A stretch of DNA of 64,000 bases from Symsagittifera roscoffensis (taxonomy: Eukaryota; Xenacoelomorpha; Acoela; Convolutidae): the NCBI RefSeq assembly GCF_963678635.1, contig NC_087069.1, positions 28,138,303 to 28,202,302 of the forward strand. The letters run 5' to 3'. A program made the translations under genes and the position numbers. Each line of letters opens with the position of its first letter. Position 1 is the stretch's first letter. Below, piece after piece: positions 9,488 through 20,717 of the stretch. The notes below the pieces were generated by a model. That model was not told the origin of the DNA. It saw nothing but the letters and a program-made list of their open reading frames with translations, and did not search any database.

Positions 9488-11536
9488 GTAGTTGGACTTA
9501 CAAGGCAGGCCATTTGGGTTTACCAGAGCTGCTTATTTTTAATTGAGGAGAGAATTAATACAAGGAAGTGTGCAATTTTTTCCGCAAATCTGAAGCACTA
9601 TGGACAAATCCACAAAATTCGGGTGTTCAGTCACCCAGAAACACTACGAAATCAATTTGATCTACTAAGAATATAAACAGAATGAAGGTGAGTTGATGTC
9701 AACCAATGCCTTCCCCCGCCTCCGCGGATATGTTGCTCTGGCAACTGACAATTCACTTTTTTCCAAACTTTGCTCCTGTTTATTTCTTATTCGTAGCAAC
9801 AAGTCTTTGTGTGAAGAAGCGAAAAAGAGTCTTATTTTTCTTTAATTCATGCCAGGATCCATCTTAAAAGAGGAAATTTTTCTGTGAATTTTCAACAAGT
9901 ATGTTAGAGGTGTGTATAAAAACTTCCTTTGCTATAAATTCGAAGTAATTATTCTTTTAGGTGCACCTGTGTTTGCCTTTCAATAGTAGTTAAAAATGGG
10001 ACGAATGAAACTCTTTTTAAGCCAAAAATGGCAGGTTGAAAAGCGCGCTGTGTTTCGAGTTTTTTAGAGATTTTTTTGTGGGGATTTATTTGGAGCTTTT
10101 GTGGCTATATATGGTTTTGGATCTACTGTGCTTTTCTGGAATCCCTTATATTTTCTTGTGATGATTTCCGATAATGTTACCTTTTTTAAGATTTTGTGAC
10201 CAGAAACAACCGTATTGATTTAAAAGAAACTTCAGTTGTATGAAAATTTTGAAAAAATGCAGTGTCGAGAAGAAACAATAACCTGTTTATAATCAATTTC
10301 AAATTGTTGGCAAAATAGAAATGACCAGTTTTTGCTTAATTGACTTCGTTTAGGTTCCTCGACTGAAAATGAATGTTGCCAAAAATTAGCATTGACTATA
10401 AATACTGTCTGACGGTTAGTCTTGCGGACTAAAACGCAGTTTTCTTATGTTTATGGATTGCAATAGCAATAGGTTTTTCAGCAATAGATAATGTGGCAGA
10501 GCTGTAAAAATAATTTATTTGAATTGATTTCAAATCAATTAAGTTCGATACAAAAAAAAATCGATATTGCAAAAATTTTAGTTCTCATTCTCATACGGAA
10601 TTTAATAAACAAAAATCATGGGGGTACGTGAGGGGCGTACGTCGTGGTTTGGGGAGTACGTCTTGGGTTGGGGGCTACGTCGTAGGTTGGGGGGTACGTT
10701 GAGGAGGACGAGAGGAACTGCTCAAAAAAGCTATTTTGGGCACTTTGGAAAATTACTACCTATTGGCCGCCCCTGGATGAACGTGTTGGTTCGAGTTTTC
10801 CAAAAAGTTGCAAAAATTAGAGTCATTATTTTCAAAATTTAATGAATTTTCATGGATTTTATGTACAAAAAAATTCCATTATATTGAAAACAAAAATGGA
10901 TTATAATCGACTATAATGGAATAAAATGGTTATAAATTTTTCAAAAATAATCGATTAAAATGGATTGAAAATCGATTACGTGGTCTAAACATGTCATGAT
11001 AATCGATTATGTAGACAATATTTTAGTCAATGAAAATCCATTATAACCGATTATTACGAATTAAGATTCGGTGCGGGCAAACAACAGAGAATATTGGAAT
11101 TATTAAAATATGCTTTTCAATTGTTTTTTTTTGCGTTAATGGTTTGCCTAAAAAAGAACTATATGTATAACTAATAACAAAACTTTCTAAACCAAAAAGA
11201 AATTGTTCTTAAAAAAAAACGTTCAATAAAACGTTCATTTGGTGGCGTCCTTCTTGATGAAGCAACTTCCAGCCAATCAAAATTGAGTATTTAAAATGTC
11301 AAAGAAATTGTGAACCTCCCAAAAAAGCAAACCAATCGAGGACCTGAAAATAAACATGACCGATCAGAAAAAGCAGATACATGAATTTTCAAATATCAAA
11401 ATTGGTTAAAAATTCATTCGATCCCATCGTTCGATCCCTCCGTCATTAGAATGTCCTTCTCCCTGTTAGTTTGCTTAAAAAATTGCTCCTGTAACGCTTT
11501 CATTGAAAAATATTTTTCAAAAGTAATCCTCGAGTG
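9488..11536. other. Spacer of the long inverted repeat
   Basis: About 2 kb between the inverted arms. No protein-coding gene is recognisable. It holds a G-rich stretch with repeated GGGGTACGT-like words (10618-10715) and an AT-rich cluster of ATCGAT-centred sites (10850-11065). The ORF at 10618-10842 is the G-rich repeat itself. Confidence 0.6.
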
Positions 11537-12426
11537 ACTCCTACTCTCTGTAGATCTAATGGAGACTTTTCTAGAGTAAAATAAACTTTGCTCAAACTCC
11601 GAAACGAAAGCAATAACAAACTTAAGTAGATTTTTTGGGAAATAAAATTAATTTTTTTTTCCACCTAAGTAAATTTGTTCAAATGCATTCTAAATCATTT
11701 CAGGTATCCTAATCGGCTACCATAAGCGGACTTCTTTTATACAGCATATCAACTACTTAAAAAACTTATCTTAGCCAATTTCAGTCCCCAGTTTGTCAGT
11801 GCGAGCATGAAAGGGAAAAATTAAAAGCATAAAGCTTAGACTGATTGTTTGTTCTTCATAAGCAAACAGAAATTAAATTAATTAATTTATTTTAAAAAAT
11901 CAGGATAGATGAGCTTGGAATTCCAAAAACTGGGCTCAATAACTCCTTTTTTTAGAAAAAGTGAGCTATGGATGAATACGAGAAATCGGGAAGAGGAGAG
12001 CAAATCATGAGGGTTAAGCTTCTAAAGTTTTGTCTCATTTCAACCCGTACTCCTGAAAAATGCATCACTGTTTTCTGCATTCAAAGGGAATTTAGAAAAA
12101 TTACATTTGAGTGGGGGGTCAAAATCCGAGCATAATTAGAGGAAAATTAGAACAAATCCCTGAATATTTCGACAGCTGTTCAATGTTCTTTAAGCATCTT
12201 GGAAATCATCAATAAACCCCCAATTTGTAAGCCAAAACAAAATGGGCCTTTTAGCGTCTAGAGACGTATTGATTACACCAATCATCTTGACTCGGTTCTA
12301 TGATTTTTGAGCGGATTTAAAAGACGCTTACGGGTTAGTAGGACGAAACAACTCGTGCTTTTATTTTCCCATATTAGCCAAATTGGCATTGCTCAAACCC
12401 TCATAACTTTTCAAAAAGAGGTCACG
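11537..12426 (-). repeat. Long inverted repeat, right arm
   Basis: Reverse-complement partner of 8526-9487, ending outward at CTTTTCAAAAAGAGGTCACG. Arm divergence is visible by eye, so the inversion predates the 30-kb duplication, whose copies are nearly identical. Same structure at 42200-43089. Confidence 0.85.
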
Positions 12427-12550
12427 TTTCCTAAACCATCTTTCTAATTTCGAGCTCAAGATAACAGCAATTTTGTGATGATCTGAAATCATACCGTTCA
12501 AAGTTGCTCAAAATTGATTTTGGGAAAAAAAAACGTCCAGAGAACAAGTC

Positions 12551-12850
12551 AGAAAGTCAGAAAATTAAGTAATCTGTGATCGTAGCCCAGTTTATTGCTT
12601 TGTTCATTGCTTCAAGTTGAGTCCATTTTATGCACTGTAGAATGTAGTTACTTTTGAAAAACAACTGTGATGCGTTATATGTGACAAAGAACTATGGCGT
12701 AGAAAGTCAGAAAATTAAGTAATCTGTGATCGTAGCCCAGTTTATTGCTTTGTTCATTGCTTCAAGTTGAGTCTATTTTATGCACTGTAGAATGTAGTTA
12801 CTTTTGAAAAACAACTGTGATGCGTTAACTGTGACAAAGAACTATGGCGT
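12551..12850. repeat. 150-bp direct tandem duplication (x2)
   Basis: Two copies of exactly 150 bp, 12551-12700 and 12701-12850, each starting AGAAAGTCAGAAAATTAAG and ending ACTATGGCGT, with only a few differences. The same array is at 43214-43513. Confidence 0.95.
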
Positions 12851-14537
12851 AGATCTGAAGTATGTTTTCCTGTATGTTCTTCCTGTATGTTCTTCCTGTA
12901 TTTGACTACTTCTAGGCAACTTTATTTGCTTCAAGAAGTTTTCAATTGCTGAGTCAAACTGAAAACTTTTCAGTCGTAAAATGGGTTCCAACATTTTTAA
13001 GCAAAAGTTGTCTCAGTGTCGAGAAAATTTGGCATGACATTTGATGTCACTGAACTCCACTTAGAGGAGACCAAATTAAACTCTTCGCTATTTTACGCTA
13101 CTTTGTTTTAAATTACCCCCTCTTTCTGCAGCTTAATACTTAATTTCTTTGTCCTTTATTGCAAAAATTGTATAAAATATTCAGAAAAGGGAAAAAATGT
13201 CCAAATTGTTGTTGGTTTTTTGAAAAAAAAACCCTTATTTTTGACTTTTAATTCTAAATTATATATTGGTTGAAACATTCTGTGCTAGTAGAACAGCAGG
13301 AGGTTATTTTTGTTAATGTTTTTGTTTCTTTATGTGGATTTAGTATGGTGCAGTCAGCATATACCTACAAACTTGGGTACTAACAATATATGCGCATATA
13401 ATAACTTATGTTTACCGTTTTCTTTCTCAACCATTCTAAAACCAGTTTGCTCAAAAAAAGTTACAAAGGACAGGGAGGGAGGGATTTAGGAGGGGATGGG
13501 GACTCTTCCTTGATTTTGTTTTATGGCATCTATTTTCAGCGCCATTATTTACTAAATTTGAGGAGGAGCGCGATGAGAAGTGCCCAAAAACAACCTTTTT
13601 GACTTGTTTTTAGTCTCAAAATATTACCAGTGCCCAAAAAATGCTGTCTAAATAGTTTCTTTTTTATGTTCTGGATTTTTGCAGGGCTTTATGAAAAAAG
13701 GTCCACAAAATGTTCCAAAAGTTGTCGTTTTAAAAATCTTATAAAAATACTTGAAACAAGGCTGATCGTATGTCAATGCATAATTTTGAAGGTTCCGGAT
13801 GCACTTTAGAGCTAATTAAATCTTTGTATGAAAGTTGATAAAAATAGTTTAAAAAAAAAATAAACTCTTATTTCTCCTTTATATCCCCCAAACGCCATGT
13901 AAAGTAAAAGAGGACGTACTTAGCGTTTCCTATCCCAATAAGAAGAACAAAAAAGCTTGCTTCAATTCAATTTTGAAACACTACATCGTGTCGCTTACGC
14001 GTGTTATAAGAACGCAAGGTATCTCAAATCATTAACTATCCCAAATTGGCCAAATGAGCAGTTTTCAAACCCCATAACTGAACATAAAAAAATTACAAGT
14101 GAAGTTTTGGTACGTTTGGAGCTCCGGACAACGATGATATGAAGTTTTTGTCTAAAATTGTTGGCTAAAAAGTCGAAAATTGAATGAAGAACAAAACCAC
14201 CTCAAGCATAATTTTACGTTTTCTCGGAAACTTTGAAAATAAAGACCGCATAGAAATTTTTATTCTGATGTTTTGAACTCAAACATAACATTTAAGAATT
14301 CCTACCTTAAATTTAGCCTTTTACGCCCTGTTTTAAAAAAAGGACCTACAGTTTAGACTTTTTCTGTTATGGGGCCCAAAACTACGAAAACATTCTTCAG
14401 CTAATATGTTTGAAATTATGGTTCAATTTACTTCGTGTTTTGTAATTTCAACAAACATTTTAAATGAAAAGCAAAAAACTGAAGTGTGGCCCGTACTACA
14501 AAAGAGAACTCACAATTTATTTCAGGGAAACTGTTTT
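12851..14537. other. AT-rich stretch without recognisable gene
   Basis: I see no gene here. Short TGTATGTTCTTCC repeats occur at 12870-12900. Around 13470-13720 the sequence CAGGGAGGGAGGGATTTAGG and a following TTTGACTTG / GTGCCCAAAAAATGCTGTC segment look like a diverged relative of the hAT-like MITE at 7814, without a visible right end. The small ORFs lack coding character. Confidence 0.5.
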
Positions 14538-15061
14538 TGTTCCGACTTTCGATACGAAAGTAACGGAATATTTGTGCTCGGGGTGGGTTTTTTTCTTCGG
14601 ACAAATTTCGACTTTTTAACTAGCCATTTTTGACGGAATTTTTTATATCATTCGAAAGCTATTGTTGTCCTTAACTTAAATTTGAAAAGATATTTCACCT
14701 GTGATCATTTTTCGTAAAGTTACGGGGGTTTAAAGATTGCCATTTTGGCCAATATGGGACATTTAACGCGCGATATATTTCGCGCTATTAACGCGTAGGC
14801 CAATTTTAATCCGTCTTAGAAATCGTTCCAAATTGGTTCAAGAAAAATTATATGCCATAATTGATTTGTCAATAGGAGCAAAATCTATCCCTTTGTACTT
14901 AATATGGCGTGTGGGGGATGTTTTTACAAAAAATCTCAAACGTTGTAGAAAAAAAATTTTAATGTTACTTTATTACATTTAAATTTTCCTTGTTATTACT
15001 GCTCCACAGACTTTAAAAGGCAGTCGAAACATTCAGGGCTTCGCCCTGATACGAGCAGTCT
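14538..15061 (+). repeat. Hairpin-bounded dispersed repeat, copy 1
   Basis: Starts TGTTCCGACTTTCGATACGA, where ACTTTCGATACGAAAGT forms a perfect hairpin. It ends with the hairpin CAGGGCTTCGCCCTG followed by ATACGAGCAGTC. The start word TGTTCCGACT is also found inverted near the end (AGTCGGAACA in most copies). No ORF spans it. Further copies lie at 16108, 45201, 46771, 55573, 61900 and 62765. Confidence 0.9.
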
Positions 15062-16107
15062 AATTTGTTTTTTTTTCTTTCTTGTTCTTGTATTCTTAGC
15101 TTATTTTGATATCCATTATCATATAAAATTTGATTGTGACAATTATTATCCTATTTTGATGTTTGAGGAACATTTATCTTCATGATAAACAACTTAAAGC
15201 AGTCACGTCTTATCTATTTGGTTAGTTCTCAGTCGGGCCCCATAAAAATCTGCTGCTAAATAGACAACATTCTGCTGCGTTGCAAAAACATCTGCTTTTT
15301 CTGCCCTATGAAATTTTTTTGTTGACCAATTTTTTTCCTACAAAAATAATTAAGTATCGCTTTCCGAGATAATTGAATGAAATTTAAAAACAAGCCGAGC
15401 ATTTTCAGGAAGATAAATAGAAGACTGGCAGAGTCACGGATAGATGCAAATTTTGTTTTATTGAGAATTAGAGCAATTGTAGCATTCATTTTTTTAAATG
15501 CGAAAAGTGAGTACATTCTGCTGTATGATTAAAGTCCTGCTCTATCTGCTGCTTTAAAAATTATTTTGTTTTTTAAGCCGAATTCTGCCGGGTATGCTAA
15601 GTTGTGCTGCTAGCAGAATTCTTTGGGGCCTGATTCTGAATAGTTCAAATAAAATTAAACTTTCGAATCATTATCGTTATTTTATTTTTTGACCACTTTC
15701 TTGCTATCAAAGCTGCAGGCAAATTTTTAGAAAAATTTTGCTGATAAATCAGCCATCAAAATGATTTTATTTTCAAAAAATGTGAAAATTTCATGAAAAA
15801 CCAGCAGTGATTACGCCATTTTTCCGGGTTTGAGTGGCTGTTGATACTATGTTTAGACTCAGACGAGAGAAATTTAGGAGAAAGTGCTTGTTTGCTCCCT
15901 TCGATACTTAATTTCTTGTATCCAATTTCGACAAAGGCAGTTTTTGAGCTCTTATAGTTCCTAGTTCGTGATCCCTAGCAAGGTGGCGGACTCCAATGCA
16001 GAATGTGTAAGCTTACATTATAAATATTCCACATAGCAAAAGTTTCCAACCAATTCCGTGAAATTTGATTTTCATTCCCAAAATGTCTAATAAATTTGCT
16101 CACCTAG
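14582..16107. repeat. 1.53-kb tandem duplication, first copy
   Basis: This block, from GGTGGGTTTTTTT inside the hairpin-bounded repeat to CTCACCTAG at 16107, is repeated in 16108-17662. It holds most of that repeat plus the hAT-like MITE at 15230. Corresponds to 45245-46770 in unit 2. Confidence 0.9.
15230..15632. mobile_element. hAT-like MITE with CTGC-rich subterminal motifs, copy 1
   Basis: The left end CAGTCGGGCCCCATAAAAAT, followed by CTGCTGCTA, is matched on the other strand at the right end (CAGGCCCCAAAGAATTCTGC then TAGCAGC). The interior carries at least eight CTGC/CTGCTG words, as expected of subterminal transposase-binding repeats. No transposase frame is present. No clean target duplication was found. 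The element is copied at 16745, 45893 and 47410 through tandem duplication. Confidence 0.6.
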
Positions 16108-17662
16108 GGTGGGTTTTTTTTCTTCAGACAAATTTCGACTTTTTAACTAGCCATTTTTGACGGAATTTTTTATATCATTCGAAAGCTATTGTTGTCCTCA
16201 GCTTAAATTTGAAAAAATATTTCACCTGTGATCATTTTTCGTAAATTACGGGGGTTTAAAGATTGCCATTTTGGCCAATTTGGGACAATTAACGCGTGAT
16301 ATATTTCGCGCTATTAACGCGTAGGCCAATTTTAATCCGTCTTAGAAATCGTTCAAGAAAAATTATATGCCATAATTGATTTTTCAATAGGAGCAAAATC
16401 TATCCCTTCGTACTTAATATGGCGTGTGGGGGATGTTTTTACAAAAAATCTCAAACGTTTTAGAAAAAAAATTTTAATGTTACTTTATTACATTTAAATT
16501 TTCCTTGTTATTACTGCTCCACAGACTTTAAAAGGCAGTCGAAACATTCAGGGCTTCGCCCTGATACGAGCAGTCTAATTTGTTTTTTTTTCTTTCTTGT
16601 TCTTGTATTCTTAGCTTATTTTGATATCCATTATCATATAAAGTTTGATTGTGACAATTATTATCCTATTTTGATGTTTGAGGGACATTTATATTCATGA
16701 TAAACAACTTAAAGCAGCCACATTTTATCTATTTGTTCAGATCTCAGTCGGGCCCCATAAAAATCTGCTGCTATATAGACAACATTCTGCTGAATTACAA
16801 AAACATCTGCTTTTTCTGCGCCATGAAATTTTTTTGTTGATCAATTTTTTTTCTTCAAAAATTTAGTATCGCTTTCCGAGATAATTAAATGAAATTTAAA
16901 AACAAGCCGAGCATTTTCAGGAAGAAAAATAGAAGACTGGTAGAGTCACAGATAGATGCACTTTTTGTTTTATTGAGAATTAGGGCAGTTGTAGCATTCA
17001 TTTTTTTGAATGCGAAAAGTGAGTACATTCTGCTGTATGATTAAAGTTCTGCTCTATCTGCTGCTTTAAAAACTATTCTGTTCTATAAAAACTATATTCT
17101 GAATTGTGCCGGGTATGCTAAGTTGTGCTGCTAGCAGAATTCTTTGGGGCCTGATTCTGAATAGTTCAAATAAAATTAAACTTTCGAATCATTATCGTCA
17201 TTTTATTTTTTGACCACTTTCTTGCTATCAAAGCTGCAGGCCAATTTTTAGAACAACTTAGAACAATAAATCAGCCATCAAAATGATTTTATTTTCAAAA
17301 AATGTGAAAATTTCATGAAAAACCAGCAGTGATTATGCCATTTTTCCGGCTTTGAGTGGCTGTTGATACTATGTTTAGACTCAGACGACAGAAATTTAGG
17401 AGAAAGTGCTTGTTTGCTCCCTTCGATACTTAATTTCTTGTATCCAATTTCGACAAAGGCAGTTTTTGAGCTCTTATAGTTCATAGTTCGAGATCCCTAG
17501 CAAGGTGGCGGACTCCAATGCAGAATGTGTAAGCGCTTGAAAGTCACACACCGTCAGCAATTTTCACTTACATTATAAATATTCCACATTGCAAAAGTTC
17601 CCAACCAATTCCGTGAAATTTGATTTTCGTTTCCAAAATATCTAGTAAATTTGCTCACCTAG
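16108..17662. repeat. 1.53-kb tandem duplication, second copy
   Basis: Diverged second copy of 14582-16107. It includes a 5'-truncated hairpin-bounded repeat (16108-16575, lacking the first hairpin) and a second hAT-like MITE (16745-17153). It carries extra sequence near 17535 (a CACACACCGTCAGC segment) that is absent from the first copy. Corresponds to 46771-48327 in unit 2. Confidence 0.9.
16745..17153. mobile_element. hAT-like MITE, copy 2
   Basis: Same ends and CTGC words as 15230-15632, with internal differences such as an insertion near 17075-17100. It was carried here by the 1.53-kb tandem duplication. Confidence 0.6.
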
Positions 17663-19593
17663 TCGATAGAAGAATGTTTTTTTGCAAGAAATGGCACGAC
17701 TTATATAATTTATGGTTATCTTGCAAGATCTTGTATCATCGAGGTAATCTTGCAAAAATCTTGAAAGAAGAAGGATATTTTGCAAAAATATTGTCGGAGT
17801 GGTGAAGGACCCTGCACGATAACCATCCTTAAAAATTGGTGCAAAAAATTCGTTAAATCACTTCAAGTTTGAAAAATTTGTTTATTTGTATTAGTATAAT
17901 CATACAAGAGCATAAATTGTATGTATCAATTGTATTGTTGTTTTAAAATCAATAATGTAAAGTTTGGTAAAAATAGCTTGTTTGTATGAATATAATCATA
18001 CTAAGCATAGGCTTGATGTATCGGTTGGAACATTTTTTGTTGTTATGTAACCCATGGAATGCAAAAACTTTTTTTGAAATTAAAAACTTTTACACCTAAG
18101 CTGAGGAAAATTTTAGGCGGCATTAAGTGGAACTTTAATTATTAAAGCAAAATATAAAGTTAGTTCTAAAACATTTTTTCTGAAATTTAGAAAAGTTTTT
18201 TGACCCGCTGTGATTTTGATGCATAATTTTTCATTTTTTGACACTGAAATTTTTTTTCAGTTGGACTTGGCTTCGGACTCAAAAACTGTTAATTTTTTTG
18301 CTACAACTAATAAAACAATCTCTGCTCCTAAAATTTTTTGTTATAAGCAATCATCAAATCATCTTTTTTTCTGATTTGTTTAACGGTCATCAAAATCATT
18401 GTTGCTAGAAGAGACATTAACGAATCTGGAATAAACTAAACATTTTTGAAATTAGCTAGACATTAACGGGTACCAAGTGACGAATATCCCCTTATATAGA
18501 AATAAATCAACAGTTAAGCAAATGAAATTTTTCTACCTACTAACAAACCTCCCCCTTTGTAAAATTGGGATAGAGTTAAGAGAGCGTTCAATTATTAGAA
18601 TGGCTAAGATTTTCGTTTCCAAAATATCTAGTAAATTTGCTCACCTAGTCGATAGAAGAATGTTTTTTTGCAAGAAATGGCACGACTTATATAATTTATG
18701 GTTATCTTGCAAGATCTTGTATCATCGAGGTAATCTTGCAAAAATCTTGAAAGAAGAAGGATATTTTGCAAAAATATTGTCGGAGTGGTGAAGGACCCTG
18801 CACGATAACCATCCTTAAAAATTGGTGCAAAAAATTCGTTAAATCACTTCAAGTTTGAAAAATTTGTTTATTTGTATTAGTATAATCATACAAGAGCATA
18901 AATTGTATGTATCAATTGTATTGTTGTTTTAAAATCAATAATGTAAAGTTTGGTAAAAATAGCTTGTTTGTATGAATATAATCATACTAAGCATAGGCTT
19001 GATGTATCGGTTGGAACATTTTTTGTTGTTATGTAACCCATGGAATGCAAAAACTTTTTTTGAAATTAAAAACTTTTACACCTAAGCTGAGGAAAATTTT
19101 AGGCGGCATTAAGTTGAACTTTAATTATTAAAGCAAAATATAAAGTTAGTTCTAAAACATTTTTTCTGAAATTTAGAAAAGTTTTTTGACCCGCTGTGAT
19201 TTTGATGCATAATTTTTCATTTTTTGACACTGAAATTTTTTTTCAGTTGGACTTGGCTTCGGACTCAAAAACTGTTAATTTTTTTGCTACAACTAATAAA
19301 ACAATCTCTGCTCCTAAAATTTTTTGTTATAAGCAATCATCAAATCATCTTTTTTTCTGATTTGTTTAACGGTCATCAAAATCATTGTTGCTAGAAGAGA
19401 CATTAACGAATCTGGAATAAACTAAACATTTTTGAAATTAGCTAGACATTAACGGGTACCAAGTGACGAATATCCCCTTATATAGAGATAAATCAACAGT
19501 TAAGCAAATGAAATTTTTCTACCTACTAACAAACCTCCCCCTTTGTAAAATTGGGATAGAGTTAAGAGAGCGTTCAATTATTAGAATGGCTAA
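17622..19593. repeat. 986-bp direct tandem duplication (x2)
   Basis: Units 17622-18607 and 18608-19593 are nearly identical. Each begins GATTTTCGTTTCCAAAATAT (diverging only at the outer limits) and ends with the TTAGAATGGCTAAGAT segment. The identical 61-104 aa ORFs reading KWHDLYNLWLSCKILYHRG follow the duplication. They have no family resemblance I recognise. The same pair is at 48287-50257 with one base fewer in the first unit. Confidence 0.95.
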
Positions 19594-20496
19594 GATAATT
19601 TTATTTCTTAATATGAACAAACTACATATGAACAAAAATCAAAAAATTTGATTTGTCTGAATTTTTTGGACTTTATTTTTCCCAAATTGTCAAAAAAAAG
19701 TTTTTGGTATTTGTTTTTTATACATATGAGTTTGTCTATGGTGTAGCAATATTTCAGTCCCAGTCTCAACTCCGAAACTGTATAAGCTGCTTACGCGTGT
19801 CATTACATACTTTTGATATGATTTGTACTTTTTCCCAGTTCAACAACTTGTCTAATACAATCATAGAATCATTTTCTCCTTTAATTTTTGTATGACAGTT
19901 TTTCCTTTAATTTTTGTATGAACGTCATCAAGCACTAGACATCATTTGCGACCTCTGCATTTTATACACCCTTTTTTCCGAATTTGTATTTTTTACGTTG
20001 GTTGTATTTTAACCAATTCCATTTGTGACACCCTTAGAGATCAGTTCTCTCTAAAATGCTGAAAAGTGCGATTCCATTCTGGGGATTTGATTATTCGCTG
20101 TTTTCAAAAATGACAGAAAATTCTTTATAGGATAATGAAGAAGCGTGCCAAAAATATATGAGCAATAAAAAAACGTTTCATTCATTTTGTTCTTCTGTTG
20201 CTTTTATGAAATATCTGCGTGTTTCGTGTCTTTTAATTTATATTTTTAATTGCAAGCAAAAGTGTTCTTATATTTTATGAATAAATTAAGAGAGAGCCAT
20301 TGATAAAAACTTACAGATTTGATCAGCGACTCATAGTTAAATTTCTCGAAAATAGAAAACAGTTTTAATTACACTTGAAAACATAAATAACAGATAGCCA
20401 CATAACGAGAGAAAAAAATCAAAAAAATTCTTGGGGAAACCGCCCAGCGGCTTTATTTATGTGGTTAGCAAACAATTTTTTCTCCTTAAACCAACG
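19594..20496. other. Intergenic AT-rich stretch
   Basis: No gene or repeat is recognised. A short tandem pair of TTTTCCTTTAATTTTTGTATGA occurs near 19877-19921. Confidence 0.5.
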
Positions 20497-20504
20497 CTAA
20501 TATT

Positions 20505-20709
20505 GGATCTACTTAACAATTGCCCTCCCTTTGGTACCTACTTAAGAATTGCCACCCCTATTAATAAAAGCAGTAAATTAACGCTAGAGCTTTGTATTGA
20601 GACTTCCAATTTTGCTGCAATCTGATTAGTCGAAAATGCGTTATATTAATCTACCTAACAATAGCCCCCCTTTCTTAAAAGGGGGGGGGGGTAATTGTTA
20701 AGTAGATCC
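20505..20709. mobile_element. 205-bp MITE with perfect 8-bp target duplication
   Basis: The ends GGATCTACTTAACAATTGCC and, inverted, GGATCTACTTAACAATTACC form terminal inverted repeats of about 20 bp. The element is flanked by the exact direct repeat CTAATATT at 20497-20504 and 20710-20717. The interior repeats the end word in degenerate form (CTACTTAAGAATTGCC, CTACCTAACAATAGCC). An 8-bp duplication suits hAT, P or Merlin superfamilies; the GG end does not settle which. It is non-coding. Copy in unit 2: 51169-51374. Confidence 0.88.
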
Positions 20710-20717
20710 CTAATATT

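Noticed and set aside
14538-15061. Helitron assignment for the hairpin-bounded repeat
   Set aside because: A 3' hairpin is present, but the bases after it vary (CTAA, CTTG, TTTG), so there is no conserved CTRR end, and no 5' TC boundary could be fixed.
17620-18791. Repeated small ORF reading KWHDLYNLWLSCKILYHRG
   Set aside because: Its recurrence is explained by the 986-bp tandem duplication; no start context, family or codon evidence supports a gene.
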